Translations under genes and position numbers: made by a program
In this document: positions 36,072-45,235 of the stretch, piece after piece
How the letters are laid out: every line of letters begins with the position of its first letter
How positions within the stretch are numbered: position 1 is the stretch's first letter
NCBI GenBank assembly: GCA_016929195.1
Contig: JAFGJG010000024.1
Coordinates: forward strand, 1 to 64,000
Direction: 5' to 3'
Length of the DNA stretch: 64,000 bases
Source: Thermoleophilaceae bacterium
GTDB taxonomy: Bacteria; Actinomycetota; Thermoleophilia; Solirubrobacterales; Thermoleophilaceae
The notes under the pieces: generated by a model
What the model saw: the letters and a program-made list of their open reading frames with translations, nothing else
The model's database searches: none
What the model was told of the DNA's origin: nothing

Positions 36072-36854
36072 ATGGCGAGCAGAGCAGAAGAGAAGCGCCG
36101 TCTGCGGGCGGAGCGCGAGGAACGCGAGGCCGCCGCGGCTGCGGCCGACCGGCGGCGCCGGCGGCTGATCCTGCTGATCGCGTCCGCGGTGGCGGCGGTG
36201 GCCGTGGTCGGCGTGCTGATCGCGGTGAGCCAGGGCGGTGGCGACGACGAGTCGGGGCTCGGCGGCGGCGAGTCGATCATCGGCGTGAAGGACGTGGCCC
36301 AGCGCTTCCGCGGCATCCCGCAGGAGGGCGCGCGCCTCGGCGACCCCGACGCCCCCGCGACGATGCTCGAGTTCGTCGACATGCAGTGCCCGTTCTGCGC
36401 CGAGTACACGCGCGACGCGCTGCCGACCGTGATCGACCGCTACGTCCGCACCGGGAAGATCAACATCGAGCTTCGGCCGATCTCGATCATCGGCCCCGAC
36501 TCGAGCACCGCCGCCGCCGGCGCGGCCGCCGCGGCCGAGCGCAACCGCATGTGGCAGTTCGTCGACCTCTTCTATCTCAACCAGGGCCAGGAGAACGGCG
36601 GCTACGTGACGGACGACTTCCTGCGCCAGATCGCCCGCGGCTCGGGTGTCCCGGCGGCCACCGTGATCAGCGCCTCGCAGTCGCCGGACTCGATCCCCCT
36701 GCTCCGCCAGTCGGCGGCCGAGGCTCAGCGCGACGGCATCAACAGCACGCCGTCGTTCCTGCTGCGGAAGGACGGCGAGCTGCAGGGCATCGCCGTGTCG
36801 AGCTTCGAGCCGGGCGAAGTGACCGCAGCGCTGGACGAGGCCCTCGCGAAGTGA
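36072..36854 (+). CDS. membrane-anchored DsbA-like thioredoxin-fold oxidoreductase
   Basis: 260 residues from ATG 36072 (AGGAGG Shine-Dalgarno just upstream). A basic N-terminus and one membrane helix (LILLIASAVAAVAVVGVLIAV, residues about 32-52) anchor it, with the catalytic domain outside. Residues 90-255 are DsbA-like: MQCPFCAEYTRD (Cys-Pro-Phe-Cys active site), inserted helical part, and cis-Pro loop STPSFLLRKDG. It introduces disulfides into exported proteins. The next gene, VKOR, overlaps it and should reoxidise it. Confidence 0.92.
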   Translation: MASRAEEKRRLRAEREEREAAAAAADRRRRRLILLIASAVAAVAVVGVLIAVSQGGGDDESGLGGGESIIGVKDVAQRFRGIPQEGARLGDPDAPATMLEFVDMQCPFCAEYTRDALPTVIDRYVRTGKINIELRPISIIGPDSSTAAAGAAAAAERNRMWQFVDLFYLNQGQENGGYVTDDFLRQIARGSGVPAATVISASQSPDSIPLLRQSAAEAQRDGINSTPSFLLRKDGELQGIAVSSFEPGEVTAALDEALAK

Positions 36855-37282
36855 GCGACGGTCAGCTGCGGGCGGCCGCCGCGGCGGCCGCCGGGCTCGG
36901 TCTCGCGATCGCGATCTACCTCACCTACGTCCACTACGCCGGCATCGAGCCGATCTGCGCGACCTCCGGAGGCTGCGAGCGCGTGCAGACCTCGAGCTAC
37001 GCGAAGGTCGCCGGCGTGCCCGTGGCGGTCATGGGGCTGATCGGCTACACGGCGATCCTCACCGCCACGCTTCTCCCCGGCGAGTGGCCGCGGCTGGCGG
37101 CGAGCTGGCTGGCGCTCGTGGGCTTCGGCTTCAGCCTCTACCTGACCTACCTCGAGCTCTTCGAGATCGACGCGATCTGCCAGTGGTGCGTCGCGAGCGC
37201 CGTGCTGATGAGCGTGCTCGCCGTCCTGACCACGATCAGGGCGATTCGCAGCGAGTCGTATACGGGTAACCGGGCCGCATGA
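36851..37282 (+). CDS. vitamin K epoxide reductase (VKOR) family protein
   Basis: 143 residues from GTG 36851 overlapping the DsbA-like stop. Four hydrophobic helices. The loop pair Cys36/Cys42 (ICATSGGCERVQ) and the quinone-side motif CQWCVASAVLM are the VKOR catalytic Cys sets; the Ser between them (TSSYAKVAGVPVAVMGL) also matches. In actinobacteria VKOR replaces DsbB: it passes electrons from DsbA to menaquinone. The two genes form a complete oxidative-folding operon. Confidence 0.93.
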   Translation: MSDGQLRAAAAAAAGLGLAIAIYLTYVHYAGIEPICATSGGCERVQTSSYAKVAGVPVAVMGLIGYTAILTATLLPGEWPRLAASWLALVGFGFSLYLTYLELFEIDAICQWCVASAVLMSVLAVLTTIRAIRSESYTGNRAA

Positions 37283-37340
37283 GCGGCGCGTCGAGGGCCC
37301 GCTTCCGCTAGCCCGCACCGGCTATCCTCGTCCGTCCCTA

Positions 37341-37416
<76 letters not shown>

Positions 37417-37429
37417 AGACGTTTCCACA

Positions 37430-37457
37430 CGAAAGCCCCGCAATGACGGGGCTTTCG
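37430..37457. terminator. hairpin after tRNA-Asp, carried by the element
   Basis: An 11-bp perfect stem CGAAAGCCCCG / CGGGGCTTTCG with loop CAATGA. There is no T-tract, but a strong GC stem is common in this lineage. It lies inside the left boundary of the element (attL core ends 37416), so the element supplies the terminator for the tRNA gene it re-forms. Confidence 0.65.
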
Positions 37458-37497
37458 CGCGCTGAGGGCTCCTCGTGCACCGGTTGCCGGCGGTGGT

Positions 37498-37518
37498 GGT
37501 GGCAACGAAAGTGGCAAC
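37498..37518 (+). repeat. putative integrase arm site, left
   Basis: Two copies of GGCAAC in a block GGTGGCAACGAAAGTGGCAAC, 82 bp right of the attL core. A block identical at 19/21 positions lies at 54688-54708, 106 bp left of the attR core. In the circular form they would flank the core in the same orientation, as arm-type integrase sites do. Confidence 0.5.
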
Positions 37519-37524
37519 CCATGC

Positions 37525-37556
37525 CGCCCAGATAAAGCCCTTCCAGCGCCCAGATA
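37525..37556 (+). repeat. CGCCCAGATA direct repeat (2 copies)
   Basis: Perfect copies at 37525-37534 and 37547-37556, 22 bp apart (two helical turns), between the putative left arm site and the tape-measure start. It could bind an excisionase or be a promoter operator; nothing else explains it. Confidence 0.4.
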
Positions 37557-37566
37557 GTCGGCCTGT

Positions 37567-40500
37567 GTGGCCGGGGAGAGGATCCACATCGAGATCACGG
37601 GCGACGCCCGGGACCTCAAGCAGGCCGCCACCCAGGCCGTGCTCGCGATCGGCGGCGTGTCCGCCGCGACGCGCCGGGCCGACGTCAACTCCCGGCGCTC
37701 GGCCATCGGGTTCAACTCGCTCGGCGGGGCGATCGGCGGCGTCAACCAGCGAGCGACGCTGCTCCGGAACACGATCGCCACGATGAGGTTCCCTGCGCTC
37801 GCGACGGGGGCCGGGTTCGCTGCCCAGGGGCTGTCCGCCGCGGCCGCCGGCGCTGCGGCGTTCGCCGGTGCGCTCGGCCCGCTGACGGGGCTGCTCGCGG
37901 CGGTCCCGGCAGGCCTTGCCGCGGCAACCCAGGGCGCAGTGACGTACATGCTCGCCACCCAGGGAATCGGCGACGCGATCCAAGCGTCGCTCGCGGCCGA
38001 GGACGCCCGGGCCGCCGGCGCGGCCACCTCGCTCGGCCGGCAGGCGGACATGGCCGGCCAGGTCGCCGCCGCGGAGGAGGCGCTCGCGCGGGCTCACCGC
38101 GACGAGGACGACGCCCAGCGCCAGCTGACCGACACGCGCCGGGACGCCGAGCGCCAGCTGGATGACCTGCGGGTCGCTGTACGCCGGCAGCGGCAGGAAG
38201 AGGAGGCCGGGCTGCTGTCGCTCGAGGAGGCGCAGGCGCAGCTGCGCGCGATCCGGGCGGACCCGACCGCGTCGAACTTCGAGGTCGAGGAAGCCCGCCA
38301 GCGGGTGGCCCAGGCGCGCGGGGAGCTCGCGGACACCCGCCGCGAGCATCTGCGGGAGCGGGAGGACCTCGACCGGATCCGCCGCCGAGGGGGCGTGGCC
38401 GGGATGCCCCAGGTGGTGGCGGCCCGTCAGCAGCTCGCGGACGCGAACCACCAGGTCGTCGCGTCGACGCGCGCGCTAGCCGACGCCGAGAAGGCCGCCG
38501 CCACGGGAGCCGATGCGGGCGCCGCGGCGGCCGGCAAGCTCGCGATGGAGATGGACAAGCTGCCACCGGCCGGGCAGCGGTTCGTCCGCTTTCTGCTGAC
38601 ACTCCGCCCGCGACTACGTGAGCTGCGGGAGCTCGCCGCGGACGGGATCCTGCCCGGCGCCGAGGGCGGCATCCGCTCGGCGCTGGCCAACTTCGACGTG
38701 GTCAAGCGCACCCTGCGCGACACGTCGAGCGAGCTCGGCCGCCTCGCCCGGGATACCGGCCGGCTCGTCGGGTCCAGGGCGTTCGGCCGCGACCTCGCCG
38801 TGATCGGACACCGCAACGCGGAGGCCGTAGACGCGATGGGCCACTCCGGGCTGTTCTGGGCGTCCGCGCTGCGGCACCTGATGGTCGCCGCCGACCCCTT
38901 CCTGTCCTGGCTCTCAGACACCACGGTCGGGCTGTCCCGGCAGGTCGACGAGTGGGCGCGCGCATCGCGCGAGTCCGGGCGGTTCGCCGGGTTCTTCGCC
39001 CACACGCGCGAAGCGCTCGAGCAGGCGGGCCCGCTCGCCTGGGACTTCGCACGCGCGCTCTTGAACATCGGCGCCGCGGGCAGGCCGCTCGGAATGGACC
39101 TACTCGGATCGCTGCGCGACTCCGCCCGCGAGTTCCGCGCCTGGACCGAGTCAGTCGAGGGCCGCAACCAGCTCGCCGCCTACTTCGAGCAGGCCCGCCC
39201 CGCCATCTACGAAACGGGCCGCCTCATTCACGACCTCGCCGGGGCGTTCTTCCGGCTGGGCACACAGCCCGGCGTGACCGACCTGATCCACGACCTCCGC
39301 GTCGACCTGCTCCCGGTCCTCGAGCAGGTGATCGGCACCACCACCGAGGCGTTCGGGCCGCACCTCATCGCGCTACTCAGGTCGCTGACCGTGCTGCTCG
39401 GCGACCTCGCCGGCCAGACCGGGCCGCTGACGGTCCTCGCCCAGTCGCTCAAGCTGCTCGCCGACGCCCTCCACTTCCTGCTCAACCTGCCGCTGGCGCA
39501 CCAGGGGATCACCGCGTTCCTGTCCGGGCTGGCGCTGCTCAAGGTCGGGTCGCTCGCCGCCAAGGTCCTGTGGCTCCACAAGCTCGCCGCGTCCATCCGC
39601 GGCGTCACGGCCGCGAGCGCGGCATCCGCAGTTGTCGCCCCGGCCGCAGGCGCCGCGCGTGCCGCTGCCAGTGGCGCGGTCGCGGGCGGGGTGGCGGCCC
39701 GGGTGTCCGCGAACGTCACCGGCAGGGGCGCCGCGTCCGGGGTCGCCCAGGCGGCGAAGGGCGGCATGCTCGCCGGGCTCGCCACGAAGCTCGGGCCGGT
39801 CGCGAAAAGGGCCGGGCTCGTCGGCATCGGCCTGTCGCTCATCTCCGGTGCGTCGGCGGCGTTCGGCGACAAGTCGAAGGCCGCCGGCCTGGGCGGCCGA
39901 ATAGACAACTTCCTCAGGGGGGCGATCGGGCTCAAGGCCGAGGACTACGCCGCCCGCGGCCGCGACATTCGCGACCAGATCGTGAAGGGCGTCTACGAGC
40001 CGCCGAAGCAGCCGGGCAAGATCCTCTGGGCCGGCAAGGGCGTCGCGCGCGTCCCCGACGACGACGCCAACCTGTCCGAGGTCGAGAAGCGCGCGAAGAA
40101 GGAGGCTGAGCGTGTCTCCGAGGTGTACCGGAAGGTGTTCGGCAAGCGGATGCTCAGCCCGGCGCTGCTCGGGCTCGACGCCAAGGCGTTCCTGAGGCAG
40201 CTGCCCGCCGTCGAGAACGTGCTGTATCGGGTCAAGGAGGGCTTCGCCGACCTCAAGACCGGCACGTTCTTCTTCGACGACCTCGCCCGCTCCGCGAAGA
40301 GGAACTTCGCCCTGATCGCCCAGGCCTCGGACATCACAAAGGGCGGTGGGCTCGAGGCGACCGAGCGGAACTTCAAGGCGACGATCGGGGCGCTCAGCCG
40401 GTCGATGCGCGCCGGGTCGATCGACGTCCAGCAGGGCATGCGTCTCATGGCACTCGCGATGCGCACCCACTCGCAGGCGGGCAAGCAGGCCGTGGCCACC

Positions 40501-43338
40501 AACTTCAGCGCCGCGGTCGGGCTGATCAGGCGCACGATGCGGGACGCGAGCGGCGTCACGGCCCAGGGCATGAAGCTGATCCACCAGGCCATGCGCGAAG
40601 CGCTCGCTTCGTTCGGCATTCGCGGCTCGAGCGCCCGCTTCGTGATTAACCAGTACGGCGCCCGCGGCGTCCGGAACATCGGCTCCGGCCGATCGGCCTC
40701 CGGGCTCAACCTCTCCGACCAGCACGGCGCCGAAGCCGCCCGCGGCGGCCTGTTCCAGTTCGGCCGGGAAGGCGAGAAGGGCCGCGACAACATTTCTGCC
40801 CGCATCGGGCACGACAACGTGGTCGTCGGCGCCGGCGAGGTCGCCGCGGTTCTGAACTCCCACCAGCAGGCCGACCTCGCCGCCAGGCTCCACGCAACAG
40901 GGGTCCGCGGGGGCCTCAAGGGCTACTTCTCCAAGGGCAAGGCCTGGGCCAAGCACTACGCCGCCGGCGGCGGCCTCTTCGGCGATCGACCGCCGGTGTC
41001 GGACACCGCCAGTCGCCTCGCAACCGGCATCGCAGCCGCCCGTAACGGAGGGGTGGCAACGCCGGGGCATGGGCCCGAGATGGCCCGTGGCGGGCTGCCG
41101 ACGTCGAACATCGTGGCGCTCGGCCGCCAGCTGCAGAAGATGGGCTACCAGGTCGGCGAGCACCCCGCGTTCGGCGGCGTCGCCCCCGTTCACACCGGCA
41201 CCTCCTACCACTACCGGGGCATGGCGCTGGACGTGAACGCCGACGGCAAGCCCGGCGGCGAGGCCGCCTGGCTCGACCGGCTCTACAGCCAGCTCGTCGG
41301 CAAGCCCGGTGTGGTCGAGCTGCTGTGGCGGGTGAAGGACCACTTCGACCACCTCCACGTTGCGATCTCCGGCGGCGCCTCTGGGCTGATCCAGGCGCTC
41401 GGGCAGATCCAGGTGCCCGACCTGCCGAAGCTGAAGGTGAAGGGCGGCGGCGCCGTTGGGGCGATGGTCCAGGCGGCGCTCGACATCGCCCGCGGCGGCG
41501 CCCAGGAGAAGCTGAAGGACGCCGCCGGTGTCGCCCCCGGCGGCCAGGGGTCCTACACCCCCGTCGACGGCGCGACCGGGTCGACGTCGAGTGCCCGCAA
41601 CCGCCGGGTCGCGCAGCGGATGGCCGCCTCCCAGTTCGGCTGGACCGGCGAGCAGTGGCAGGCGCTCGACGACCTCTGGGGTCGGCTCGAGGGGTCGTGG
41701 GACGAGAACGTGTCCAACTACGAGGGGTCCGGCGCCTACGGGATCGCGCAGGCGCTGCCCGCCTCGAAGTATCCGCCCGCGGGCCGTCCGGAAGCGCCCC
41801 CGGGGGTGGCGAAGGCGATCGCCCAGATCCAGTGGGGTCTCAACTACATCAAGTCCGGGAACAGCGGGGCGGCCCCGTTCCGGGATCCTGTCGGCGCCCG
41901 TGCGTTCCGGCTCGCGCACGGCTGGTACGCGCGGGGCGGACTCGTTGGCACGGACGGCGCGTCGATCGCCGACCACCCGATCTTCGCCGCGGCGGGGCTC
42001 CCGCCGGCGACAGCTGTCGTGGGCGCCGGCGAGGTCCGGGCCGCCGCGAAGGACGTGAAGGACGCCAAGGCCAAGGCCGACAGGGACGAGAAGTCGAAGG
42101 CCGCGAAGCGCGAGCTCGCTAAGGCCCGGGCCCGGCTGGCCCGGCTGAAGAAGAAGCGCAAGCGTGGCCTGGCCGCCCAGGGCCGCCGGGACCGGCGGGT
42201 CAACCGGCTGGTCGACCACCTGCGGCTCGAGCCGACCTACATCAGCTCGATCGCCGGCCAGGACCGCCAGATCGAGGACGCCGCCGCGCTGTACGAGATC
42301 GCCGACGGCAAGGCGAACCGTGACGACACGATCACGCCGGCGGAGCTGACAGACCTGAAGGCGAAGGCCGAACTGGCGCGGAACCTGATCGGCGGCGACC
42401 CCTACGGCCAGGCGGGGATGGCGAAGCTGATCCAGCAGATCGTGCTGCCGAGGATCGGGACCAAGACGAAGACCGCCCGCACGCTGATCGGCCAGCTCGA
42501 GCGCAGGGTACGGCGCAACAACGCCCAGCTCGACAAGAAGGACGACCGGCTCGACAACGTCGAGAAGCGGCTCAAGCAGCTGCGGGCGGCCAAGAAGAAG
42601 ACCCCGGCGCAGCGGGCGTCCATCCTGCGGCTCGAGCGGGAGCAGCGGACGCTCAAGCGCGAGATCCCCGGCATCGAGCACGACAACCGCAACGTCACCG
42701 GCCAGGCCCACCCGAGAAGCATCGGCCGGGTGACCGAGCCGGCGACGCTACTCGGCGGCGCGAAGGCCATCCTCGGCAGCGCCACCGGGACGGGGGCGCT
42801 GATCGACGAGACCAGCCTGCTCGAGCTCCGCCAGCAGCTGCTCGAGCGGCTGCGGCCGGGCGACCTGCCGTCCGCGTGGGAGGGATGGAACAACACGATC
42901 GCCGGCCTCGTGAGGACCGGTGCCGACCCCGACGGCACGGCGGCTGACCGCCTACGGGAGCTGCTCGACCTGACCAAGCAGCAGCTCGCCCAGTCCCAGC
43001 GTGCGCTCGCGGTGTCGGGCGCCCAGTTCGTGGCGCTCCGGTCGACGGGCCAGCTGGTCATGGGGCGCTTCTCGCACGGCACCGAGTACGTGGACCGGAC
43101 CGGCATGTACGTGCTCGAGCGCGGCGAGCGCGTCGAACCGGCCCGCGACGGACCTTTCCCGCGGAGCAACCGTGCCGCCGGCGGCGGCGATCGTCCGATC
43201 AACGTCACCGTGAACATCTCCGGCGACGGGATGTCGCGTCCCCAGGTCGAGGTGCTCGTCGACGGCAAGATCACCAAGCGCCAACAGGTCACCGAGCGGC
43301 GCAGCCGCACGCTGTCTACAGCCCCCGGCCGACGATGA
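37567..43338 (+). CDS. phage tape-measure-like protein with two peptidoglycan-hydrolase domains
   Basis: 1923 residues from GTG 37567. N-terminal Ala/Gly-rich membrane-active stretch (residues 75-150), a coiled coil (~165-310), helical body to ~1000, Gly-rich 'ARGG' hinges with VVGAGEV repeats. Residues ~1175-1275 resemble an M15-type peptidase (HYRGMALDVN, DHFDHLHVAI). Residues ~1350-1450 resemble a lytic transglycosylase/APF-type domain (DLWGRLEGSW, SGAYGIAQALPASKYP). A second coiled coil spans ~1490-1720. Tape measures set tail length and often help DNA cross the wall. No tail neighbours are present. Confidence 0.82.
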   Translation: MAGERIHIEITGDARDLKQAATQAVLAIGGVSAATRRADVNSRRSAIGFNSLGGAIGGVNQRATLLRNTIATMRFPALATGAGFAAQGLSAAAAGAAAFAGALGPLTGLLAAVPAGLAAATQGAVTYMLATQGIGDAIQASLAAEDARAAGAATSLGRQADMAGQVAAAEEALARAHRDEDDAQRQLTDTRRDAERQLDDLRVAVRRQRQEEEAGLLSLEEAQAQLRAIRADPTASNFEVEEARQRVAQARGELADTRREHLREREDLDRIRRRGGVAGMPQVVAARQQLADANHQVVASTRALADAEKAAATGADAGAAAAGKLAMEMDKLPPAGQRFVRFLLTLRPRLRELRELAADGILPGAEGGIRSALANFDVVKRTLRDTSSELGRLARDTGRLVGSRAFGRDLAVIGHRNAEAVDAMGHSGLFWASALRHLMVAADPFLSWLSDTTVGLSRQVDEWARASRESGRFAGFFAHTREALEQAGPLAWDFARALLNIGAAGRPLGMDLLGSLRDSAREFRAWTESVEGRNQLAAYFEQARPAIYETGRLIHDLAGAFFRLGTQPGVTDLIHDLRVDLLPVLEQVIGTTTEAFGPHLIALLRSLTVLLGDLAGQTGPLTVLAQSLKLLADALHFLLNLPLAHQGITAFLSGLALLKVGSLAAKVLWLHKLAASIRGVTAASAASAVVAPAAGAARAAASGAVAGGVAARVSANVTGRGAASGVAQAAKGGMLAGLATKLGPVAKRAGLVGIGLSLISGASAAFGDKSKAAGLGGRIDNFLRGAIGLKAEDYAARGRDIRDQIVKGVYEPPKQPGKILWAGKGVARVPDDDANLSEVEKRAKKEAERVSEVYRKVFGKRMLSPALLGLDAKAFLRQLPAVENVLYRVKEGFADLKTGTFFFDDLARSAKRNFALIAQASDITKGGGLEATERNFKATIGALSRSMRAGSIDVQQGMRLMALAMRTHSQAGKQAVATNFSAAVGLIRRTMRDASGVTAQGMKLIHQAMREALASFGIRGSSARFVINQYGARGVRNIGSGRSASGLNLSDQHGAEAARGGLFQFGREGEKGRDNISARIGHDNVVVGAGEVAAVLNSHQQADLAARLHATGVRGGLKGYFSKGKAWAKHYAAGGGLFGDRPPVSDTASRLATGIAAARNGGVATPGHGPEMARGGLPTSNIVALGRQLQKMGYQVGEHPAFGGVAPVHTGTSYHYRGMALDVNADGKPGGEAAWLDRLYSQLVGKPGVVELLWRVKDHFDHLHVAISGGASGLIQALGQIQVPDLPKLKVKGGGAVGAMVQAALDIARGGAQEKLKDAAGVAPGGQGSYTPVDGATGSTSSARNRRVAQRMAASQFGWTGEQWQALDDLWGRLEGSWDENVSNYEGSGAYGIAQALPASKYPPAGRPEAPPGVAKAIAQIQWGLNYIKSGNSGAAPFRDPVGARAFRLAHGWYARGGLVGTDGASIADHPIFAAAGLPPATAVVGAGEVRAAAKDVKDAKAKADRDEKSKAAKRELAKARARLARLKKKRKRGLAAQGRRDRRVNRLVDHLRLEPTYISSIAGQDRQIEDAAALYEIADGKANRDDTITPAELTDLKAKAELARNLIGGDPYGQAGMAKLIQQIVLPRIGTKTKTARTLIGQLERRVRRNNAQLDKKDDRLDNVEKRLKQLRAAKKKTPAQRASILRLEREQRTLKREIPGIEHDNRNVTGQAHPRSIGRVTEPATLLGGAKAILGSATGTGALIDETSLLELRQQLLERLRPGDLPSAWEGWNNTIAGLVRTGADPDGTAADRLRELLDLTKQQLAQSQRALAVSGAQFVALRSTGQLVMGRFSHGTEYVDRTGMYVLERGERVEPARDGPFPRSNRAAGGGDRPINVTVNISGDGMSRPQVEVLVDGKITKRQQVTERRSRTLSTAPGRR

Positions 43339-43829
43339 TCGAACCCGGCTCACCCCAAGCCGCCGCGGCCGAGCTCGTCAAGGCCCTCCACCGCCACGAA
43401 GCGCTAGTGGCGTGGCGGCTGATCACCCGCGACTACCGGCAGGCGCTCGCCAGCCGAGCGATGGACCACCTCGAGCGTGAGGGACACCTTGCCGAGAGCG
43501 ACGACGTGCTCGCGATCATCGAGGCGATCGCGACCGACACCCCGGACGAGGCGCACCTACCGCTCGTCGAGACGCTCACGCTCTACTTGCTCGACCTGCT
43601 GCCCTCGGCAGGCGAGCCCTGGGGCTGGGCGGCCAACCCGCGGCCGATCGAGCCGGACCTCGAGCTCGCGCTGCTGGTGCGCGTGGACGACGCGGCCGCG
43701 CGGCCATCGGACGTGCCGGCGACGATCGTGAACGGCTACGGGTTCAGCATGCGTCGCTGCGAAGGCCGCTGGCTGCTCGCCGGGCTCGACATGCTCGAGG
43801 GCGAGCGCGGGTTCGCCCCGGCCTCCTGA
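43335..43829 (+). CDS. hypothetical protein coupled to the tape measure
   Basis: 164 residues; its ATG overlaps the tape-measure stop (ATGA), so translation is coupled. The sequence is acidic and helix-rich (EGHLAESDDVLAIIEAIATD), with a terminal strand pair (GFSMRRCEGRWLLAGLDML). It resembles no family I know. Position right after a tape measure suggests a tail chaperone or tail-tip role, but this is inference. Two strong hairpins follow. Confidence 0.65.
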   Translation: MIEPGSPQAAAAELVKALHRHEALVAWRLITRDYRQALASRAMDHLEREGHLAESDDVLAIIEAIATDTPDEAHLPLVETLTLYLLDLLPSAGEPWGWAANPRPIEPDLELALLVRVDDAAARPSDVPATIVNGYGFSMRRCEGRWLLAGLDMLEGERGFAPAS

Positions 43830-43831
43830 CT

Positions 43832-43936
43832 GCCGGTCTCCGGAACCGGCGAGCGGCCACCGTGGCGCCCGCAGGGTGGCGTCGCGGGGCCCGTGGCAAG
43901 CGGGTGGGAGATGCCGGGGACCGAAGGTCCCCGGCA
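43832..43936 (+). terminator. two hairpins ending the tape-measure transcription unit
   Basis: Hairpin 1: GCCGGT/ACCGGC with loop CTCCGGA (43832-43850), directly after the stop. Hairpin 2: 11-bp perfect stem, TGCCGGGGACC with GGTCCCCGGCA and loop GAA (43912-43936). No T-tract. They probably end the unit. Identical hairpin arms recur at 45268-45286. Confidence 0.6.
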
Positions 43937-43973
43937 CCGCAAGCGCACGTGCAGACCTAGCTATCATCCAAGG

Positions 43974-44021
43974 GGTGGCGATACTGGTGGTGAATCTGGT
44001 GGCGGAACAGGTGTCTAGACC
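43974..44021 (+). repeat. four 12-bp units upstream of the toxin-antitoxin operon
   Basis: Units starting GGTGGCGATACT, GGTGGTGAATCT, GGTGGCGGAACA and GGTGTCTAGACC follow each other without gaps, about 100 bp before the antitoxin start. The last contains the palindrome GTCTAGAC. The rest of 43937-44119 holds no gene. A repeated operator for antitoxin autoregulation is a natural reading. Confidence 0.45.
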
Positions 44022-44119
44022 GGCGCATTCCGGGTAACACTCCGGTTAGTCTGTCCCGACCAAGGGCTCAGGCCCGGCCTGCCGCCCCGACAGCCACCAA
44101 CAGACGAAGGAGGTAATCC

Positions 44120-44494
44120 ATGCCGAAGCTTCGAGACGCCTCGGTGGAAGCGCACCGGACGACCGTCGAATCGACGATGGCCGACGTTGCCGCCTTCCTC
44201 CAGGACGCTCTCGGACAGAAGCTCGTGGCCTACATGGCGGGCGTTGCCGACGCGAAGGCCGTAGGGAGGTGGGCGAGCGGAGAGCGCTCCCCACGGGCCG
44301 AAACCGAACGACGCCTGCGAGATGCGCAGTACATCTTCCGCCTGCTCGTAACCAAGGAGAGCCCGTACACCGTGCGGGCCTGGTTTGTCGGGCTCAACCC
44401 GCAGCTCGACGACGAGTCACCGGCAGCGGCGATCCGCGAGGGACGGACCCGTGATGCCGTGGTTGCCGCGAAGGCTTTTCTCGCAGGGGGATGA
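44120..44494 (+). CDS. Xre/MbcA-ParS-type antitoxin
   Basis: 124 residues from ATG 44120 with a near-perfect Shine-Dalgarno (AAGGAGGT). N-terminal helical part includes an HTH-like stretch (VAGVADAKAVGRWASGERSP), and the C-terminal part is the DUF2384 toxin-binding domain (VRAWFVGLNPQLDDESPAAA, then IREGRTRDAVVAAKAFL). It neutralises the RES toxin encoded next and probably represses its own promoter. Its stop overlaps the toxin start (ATGA). Confidence 0.85.
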   Translation: MPKLRDASVEAHRTTVESTMADVAAFLQDALGQKLVAYMAGVADAKAVGRWASGERSPRAETERRLRDAQYIFRLLVTKESPYTVRAWFVGLNPQLDDESPAAAIREGRTRDAVVAAKAFLAGG

Positions 44495-45192
44495 GCGTCA
44501 AGGTCGTTGAGGCCCCCGAAGCGGGGGTGTGGCGAGTGGGCCGGTCGCCCGACCCACTCGCCCTCAACGACCCGCTTCCACCATCGGACCTGGACAAGCC
44601 CCACACCGGCAACCGGTTCGACAGCCCAACCGGTGCCTATCGGGTCCTGTACTTCGCCACGAAACTCGAGGGCTGCTACGGCGAGACGCTCGCTCGCTTC
44701 CGACCGGACAGCGAACTGGCGGCTCTGCTCGCCGACGAGTGGGAGCGCCTCGGCTGGATGAACCTGGGCGACGTGCCGGCGGCGTGGCGACAGCGCCGGA
44801 TCGCAGTCAACGTGCGCATCCAGCCGACCGGCAGGTTCGAGCACGGCGCACGCTTCCTCGACGTAGAGAACCTCGGGACGCGCGAGTTCCTGAAGCAGCA
44901 GCTCGGCGAGCTGCTTGCCTACTGGGGCCACCCCGACCTCGACGTCGCGACGGTACGGGGCGGCGACCGCCGCGTTACCCGGCTGATCGGACAATGGGCA
45001 TACGACCAGGCCGACGAGAACGGGCGTCCGCTGTACGCCGGAGTCCGTTACGTCTCGCGCCTGAGCTCTGGTTGGGAGTGCTGGGCTGTCTTCGAAGACG
45101 TCGAGCTGGAGGAACTGTCCCGCGAGTCAGTCCTCCCTAGCGACGCTGCCCTTCAGAAGGTCGCCCGCGCCTACGGGCTGACGGTCTTCTAG
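44491..45192 (+). CDS. RES-domain toxin (MbcT-like)
   Basis: 233 residues, translationally coupled to the antitoxin. RES-fold landmarks: VWRVGRS, GNRFDSPTGAYRVLYFATKLEGCYGETLARF (Arg, Tyr and Glu positions), and RYVSRLSSGWECWAVFED with the conserved Ser. RES toxins degrade or phosphorolyse NAD+ and arrest growth. At 233 residues it is a little longer than MbcT. A toxin-antitoxin pair in a mobile element usually serves stability or anti-phage defence. Confidence 0.85.
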   Translation: MSVKVVEAPEAGVWRVGRSPDPLALNDPLPPSDLDKPHTGNRFDSPTGAYRVLYFATKLEGCYGETLARFRPDSELAALLADEWERLGWMNLGDVPAAWRQRRIAVNVRIQPTGRFEHGARFLDVENLGTREFLKQQLGELLAYWGHPDLDVATVRGGDRRVTRLIGQWAYDQADENGRPLYAGVRYVSRLSSGWECWAVFEDVELEELSRESVLPSDAALQKVARAYGLTVF

Positions 45193-45235
45193 AGAGCGGC
45201 CGCCCGCTTGCTTCGGTGTTCCCACCCCCGGTCGC

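Noticed and set aside
39373-42711. 1112-residue minus-strand frame opposite the tape measure
   Set aside because: Low-complexity Leu/Arg/Gly composition, no start signal; the plus-strand protein has recognisable domains.
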